This document shows, one piece after another, positions 60,146 to 64,000 of a DNA stretch of 64,000 nucleotides. Made by a program: the position numbers and the translations under genes. The DNA lies in assembly GCA_032209605.1 (NCBI GenBank), contig JASFXZ010000037.1, forward strand, positions 2,170,001 through 2,234,000, given 5' to 3'. The notes beneath the pieces are model-generated. The model was not told the DNA's origin and did not search any database. It saw only the letters and a program-made list of their open reading frames with translations. This DNA is from Mactromeris polynyma (lineage: Eukaryota; Mollusca; Bivalvia; Venerida; Mactridae). Position 1 is the first letter of the stretch. Every line of letters begins with the position of its first letter.

Positions 60146-60918
60146 CTAGTCGTACATATTCCTTGTAGAGGACGCTAAATGAGACGGGTCTGAACGAGAT
60201 AGTCTTGTAATAGAGTGTCTAGTTGAAGGAGAGATAACTAGAGCAGTATACGATCCAGTAAGAGAAGTATTGCTAACATATGGTCCCGAATTTTTGGTGT
60301 ACCTCGTTTCCCGGAGTCCGGATTGTTCTTCATTAATATAGTCTGGCATACTTGAACCTCTGAGGATCTTTGGAATGAAGTGACTCGATTTATAATTTGT
60401 TCTAGACAGGTTATCATAACTTTTGGAAATTTGATTATCCTGCATTTTGTATTTCTTGGAAGTACGTTCGCGAAGAAATGGTACATTTCGTTTAGACCGA
60501 TATGCATGTTCCAAGTAATCATAACTTCTGGAAAATCGTTTATCCAACGTTTTGTTTGTCTTTGATTTACGTTCCTGAAGAAATGGCTGTCCCTGCACAT
60601 ATCGAGGGCCGTCGTCTCTGAAAATATCATCTGACAGATCGCGGTGTACATTTCCATTTCCGGTTTTACCAAAGTGAAAGTTTTCTTCGTCGGATCTGTT
60701 TACATACCAAGTCTTTTTAACGTGAAAGTAATCCCGATATTTTGACCATTTGCAGACAACTATCATGTAGATCACAGATGCTATCAAAATGAAAACGACA
60801 GCTATTGTCACGAAGAGTATTGCCCAAGGAAACACTTCCGGTCCCGAGATCGGATGATCTTTGTAGAATTCGTCTGCCATGTAATAGGACAAAAACATTA
60901 CTATCGTGCCTGACACTC
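60146..60918 (-). CDS. Gene C exon 3: TM3 end, TM4 and long tail
   Basis: The acceptor TTTACTTTCAG precedes 60918. The leading GA completes a Gly codon. There are 256 codons, then a stop at 60148-60146. The tail has SRSYDYL and SKSYDNL in two repeat units, then GSSMPDYI, which parallels SSRMPEFI in gene A, and RLSRSDPSHL. Confidence 0.85.
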
Positions 60919-63414
60919 CTGAAAGTAAAGACGTAAATCCAAAATTGAAGAATTTGGCAGATATAAAGTTAGTTTGTTTGAAGACTGTACAAATACATTA
61001 TCTAGAAAATATACGGTTCAAAAAAGCTAACCCGCAATATGTATTTGAGATTCTACACAACATTATAACAGATGATTTTGACAGGTCAACATCGACTTTG
61101 GTTTAAATTCATGTGAAACTTACATATAACATAAATGTTTGTTTTTGTATTACTGATTATCGTAATCTAACTCAACAGAAGATGTATCCAGTATTTTAGA
61201 ACTACGCAACATAGCACTATTTGGTTAGCACTTCATGTACGCAACATAGCACTATCTGGTTAGCACTTCTGCCTAGTATGCATAGCGCCAAACCATTAGC
61301 AACGCCCGAGTGGATATCTCACCTCAAAATAAAATATTACTTTAATAAGTAATTTCCTGGGCCATTTTTGCATCAAAAATGACGTATGATTGGATACGTT
61401 GCTCTGATGAAAGACATCTGCTGGCTTGGGTCACCAGGAAACATCCTAAAAAGATCTTTGTCAATGAAAGGCTTTAGAAGTTTGTCAATTTAAAATCGAG
61501 CAATAATTTTGAATGTTGCTTTGCCATGGTAACTAACGCCCGCCAGGCTATAAATCTCGTCTAGCAAACTTGAACATTGAAGCGCAACCATGTCCTTTAT
61601 GACTATAACATTCACAACATCGTCAATAGCTACCACCGAGGTAAAACATAGCTTCGTCATTGTTTTGGCTTTTCGAAGTCATGATAACGTGATTTGCCGA
61701 TTGCATACCTTACTCTATAGAATTGTTGACAAGGAAACGCAATGTCCTTGTCGCTTTCTGCATGTTTCTGCATGACATTTAAGTCTCCAAAGAGGTACCC
61801 TATTACACTTTCCAAACAGCTATCAATTGCATGTCTACACATATTGAAATCACAAAACTGTAAAACGTGTATGCATAGTTTACACTCTAAGCGACACATA
61901 CACGATAACATCTTGTACAGTTTACATGTATTACTTGTATCTACGCAAGTAGCTTAGTTACAAAGTGTTTCAAAATTCATCCCCTGTCGTATAGAGCATG
62001 TTATGCGAAACTCTATGAAGTCTCATAACATCTTAAGCAATTTAATGTACAAGGTGGTTAAGACAAGTTTTCACGCCCAATAACAGCTTGAATATAATAC
62101 AATCTCTATCACTCACCAAAAATATGTAAATTGACATAGTCTTTGAATTTAAACAAAATCCCAAACTAAATGTTGTTTAATGAGCATCATACATTAAATC
62201 TTCGAGGGCGAGACGTTTTACCCAAGCACAACGCGTTCCCGAGTGTACTTAAAATCCAATGAACCAATTAGCAAGCAACACAATGCTGAAAGATGTGAAG
62301 TTAGCAGTTTTGGAAGAGAAGGAATAAGTTGCTACGGGAACGCCACATACATAAGACAGTGCCTCCCCACACAGACCTCCGGGAAAACAACAATCCATAA
62401 AACATAAGGCACTTTAGGAGGTTAAAGGGAACAGAGACGCAAGGAATGGTCTGTTAACCATAGTGAATAACTAGGATATCAAAGGAGACAAACAGTGAAG
62501 GGGGGATTAATGGATGGAAAAGATCACAGGACAAGTCAAGACAGCTGGCAACAACAGTAAAACATATATTCAAAACACCAAAAGAAATAATAACCATACA
62601 GCGAATTACAGCCTTGGAACTGTTAGTAAAAATACTGGGGTTTAAATCGATTTACACTTAGTTTGTAACAGCAGTAGAAATGGTACTGGAGTACTGGCCT
62701 GAATACGACTGTAACTACTCAGTGTATACAGAGCAAAACTTCTTCTAAACCATTTTTTATTTTGGCGCTTTAGTGTATATGATAGAAGATACCAATTTTC
62801 TTGTCCCATTGACAAATTAATGTTTTTATTTTTTGACACTGTACATAGTCCAAAGTCTGCTTTCACTTCACGCATCGAATATTGCGACCATGTACATATT
62901 GTATTATTTAATTTCTTGATAATTCACTAATTTCAAATAAACCAAACAATCAGAAATTCTAGGAATTCATTATAAAAACTGAGACGTAAATGAATCATAA
63001 AACCGATGCTGTCCAAACAACTAAACATCAAAATAGTATGTTGAAGATAAGACGTCGATTTAGCAGCATCTTATTTCGACCTATTGCATTAAATGTGATG
63101 GAAGTTTCCAAGAGATGCTACGTTGGATGTGTTTGCTCATTATATACATTTTTAGAAGTCGACTGAGCGAGCAAGATATCTTGGCATTGACCGTGGGTTC
63201 TAACTTCTTCAGTGTGAAAATCGTATCTCCATGTCAATACATTTATTGCTTTCAAACTCACCTGAACTTAGTAACAACAACAGCACGACTATCAATAATG
63301 TTCGAGTCCCAACAGATTTGTTACATCCGCAATTTAATAATTCCAGAAGAAATAGTCCAACGGCGCACAGACATGTTGATACAATCGCAAATATTGGCAC
63401 AAATAGAATGTCGA
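60146..63414 (-). CDS. Claudin/PMP22-like four-TM protein, gene C (exons 2-3; exon 1 off window)
   Basis: Inferred minus-strand join of exon 2 (63414-63262) and exon 3 (60918-60146), with exon 1 beyond the right edge. The 50-codon exon 2 gives TM2 and the start of TM3. Exon 3 gives the rest of TM3, ADEFYKDHPIS, FPWAILFVTI, TM4 and a tail of about 195 residues. Both junctions keep the phase-1 pattern of genes A and B. ADEFYKDHPIS matches gene A ADKYYEHHPIS more closely than gene B, and KTWYV after TM4 matches gene A TPWYV, so A and C look like the closer pair. The tail contains a 35-residue tandem duplication. Functional role as for the other two: membrane protein of the claudin superfamily, otherwise unknown. 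Confidence 0.78.
60377..60586 (-). repeat. Tandem 35-residue duplication in gene C tail
   Basis: Two adjacent 105-base units encode PFLQERKSK...RSYDYL and PFLRERTSK...KSYDNL. The shared pattern is PFLxERxSK followed about ten residues later by SxSYDxL. The units have diverged, so this is not a recent duplication. Confidence 0.75.
60919..63261 (-). other. Gene C intron 2
   Basis: 2343 bases, containing a DR-A copy (62308-62665) and a 34-base direct duplication at about 61206-61275 (CGCAACATAGCACTAT.TGGTT). The minus frame at 61657-61911 is Cys-rich but has no recognisable domain. Confidence 0.7.
62308..62665 (+). repeat. Dispersed repeat family DR-A, copy
   Basis: The clearest plus-strand copy, from TTTTGGAAGAGAAGGAATAA to TACTGGGGTTTAAATCGATT. 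It shares the whole 5' part with 45470-45725 and the 3' part with 51000-51512 (reverse). It lies in intron 2 of gene C. Confidence 0.75.
63262..63414 (-). CDS. Gene C exon 2: TM2 and first part of TM3
   Basis: 153 bases: two bases, 50 codons, one base. The acceptor is ATATTTTCAG|TC and the donor AGTTCAG|GTGAGT. It encodes DILFVPIFAIVSTCLCAVGL (TM2), a short CGCNKSVGTR loop and TLLIVVLLLLLSS (TM3 start). It is one codon shorter than in A and B. Confidence 0.83.
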
Positions 63415-63593
63415 CTGAAAATATATTAAAAAAATCTGGTAGTATTCAGCTTATAATAAAACTCATCTCAACAATCAAGAAACTCATATTATTTCTTGCA
63501 ACTGAAGACGTTTACACGAACTAAAAAATAAAAGTATGTTACAAAGCCTGTCTAGTGTCACTTTATATCACCTACACTTAACAAAACTTATTT

Positions 63594-63785
63594 ATTCAAT
63601 GAAAGCAAGACAAAACAAACACAAAATAACAAGATCTGGAATGGAAAAGGCGTTTTTAAAGAAAGTTTAAGATGCAACGAGGACACGAAAAGGTTAGGGG
63701 GTCCTCGTTGCATCTTAGATTTTTTTAAACGCCTTTTCTATTCCAGATCTTGTTATTTTTGTATTTTTATCTTGCCTTCATTGAA
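63594..63785. repeat. Near-perfect hairpin (about 90-bp arms, 16-base loop)
   Basis: The left arm TTCAATGAAAGCAAGACAAA ... AACAAGATCTGGAATGGAAA ... GATGCAACGAGGAC is mirrored by a right arm starting GTCCTCGTTGCATCTTAGAT and ending CTTGCCTTCATTGAA. The loop is ACGAAAAGGTTAGGGG. It lies in the presumed intron 1 of gene C. The arms are more similar to each other than those of the hairpin at 33152. Confidence 0.9.
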
Positions 63786-64000
63786 ACAAATACATTTTAT
63801 GATAATATGTAACTACCAATGCTGTACAGAGGCATTTAAAAAACATAAAAACCTTGGACACCAAGATTTTCAAGATGTAACCAAAATTCCTTGACAGCAA
63901 GTTTTGGATCATCTTGGTCAATATTAGCCTGATCTTGCTTAAATTTTCAACAAATATAGCGTAGATACCTGGCATAATATGTGTTTTATTTCATGACATA
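63786..64000. other. Right edge, presumed intron 1 of gene C
   Basis: No coding feature is visible. Gene C exon 1 should lie beyond 64000. Confidence 0.4.

Noticed and set aside
61657..61911. Cys-rich 84-codon minus frame as an extra exon of gene C
   Set aside because: Genes A and B have no exon in this position, and including it would break the conserved phase between exons 2 and 3.

Overview
The window is eukaryotic and looks like a lophotrochozoan, most likely a bivalve mollusc. The sequence is AT-rich. Genes are split by GT-AG introns, with phase-1 junctions conserved between paralogues. The repeats are LINE fragments with PHD-finger ORF1 and zinc-knuckle RT tails, tRNA-headed SINEs with a bivalve-style 3' tail, MITEs, and an exceptional density of minisatellites. 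No prokaryotic features are present.

Host genes are few. The left edge (1-319, minus) holds the first coding exon of a class A neuropeptide-type GPCR that continues off the window. The main gene content is a same-strand family of three claudin/PMP22-like four-transmembrane genes on the minus strand: gene A (9691-21460), gene B (46406-50285) and gene C (60146 to beyond the right edge). I reconstructed them from open frames, GT/AG sites, matching intron phases and agreement between paralogues. Each has exon 1 (TM1 plus a W...GLFY...C...C loop), a short exon 2 (TM2 and the start of TM3) and exon 3 (end of TM3, FPWA, TM4 and a long Ser/Tyr/Arg-rich tail). One well-formed tRNA-Thr(UGU) lies at 29665-29737 on the minus strand.

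Region by region. 1370-5004 is an 86-bp satellite. 6089-7376 is an inverted pair of TTACTGCTN arrays. 7452-8940 is a LINE tail with one in-frame stop. 9.7-21.5 kb is gene A; its 9.4-kb intron holds a 32-bp array, a MITE and a decayed LINE with a perfect 12 x 24-bp expansion and an exon-like insertion. 22-26 kb holds a SINE with a 9-bp target duplication and a TA-flanked MITE carrying its own array. 27-29.4 kb holds 54/27-bp and 23-bp arrays, then the tRNA. 31.8-32.7 kb is a 39-bp array. 33.2 kb is a long hairpin. 34.0-36.1 kb is a LINE 5' region with repeated leader units and a broken ORF1 running into a 27-bp array. 36.9-40.2 kb is a 49-bp array of about 67 copies inside a dispersed element. 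41-42 kb is a 32-bp array and 43.9-44.9 kb a 94-bp array. Genes B and C follow, interleaved with copies of two dispersed repeat families.

The recurring theme is that several arrays can be tied to the transposable element that seems to have seeded them. I see no operon or multi-gene pathway. The claudin-like cluster and the element-seeded satellites are the two coherent stories. Functions are inferred from motifs by eye and no database search was run.
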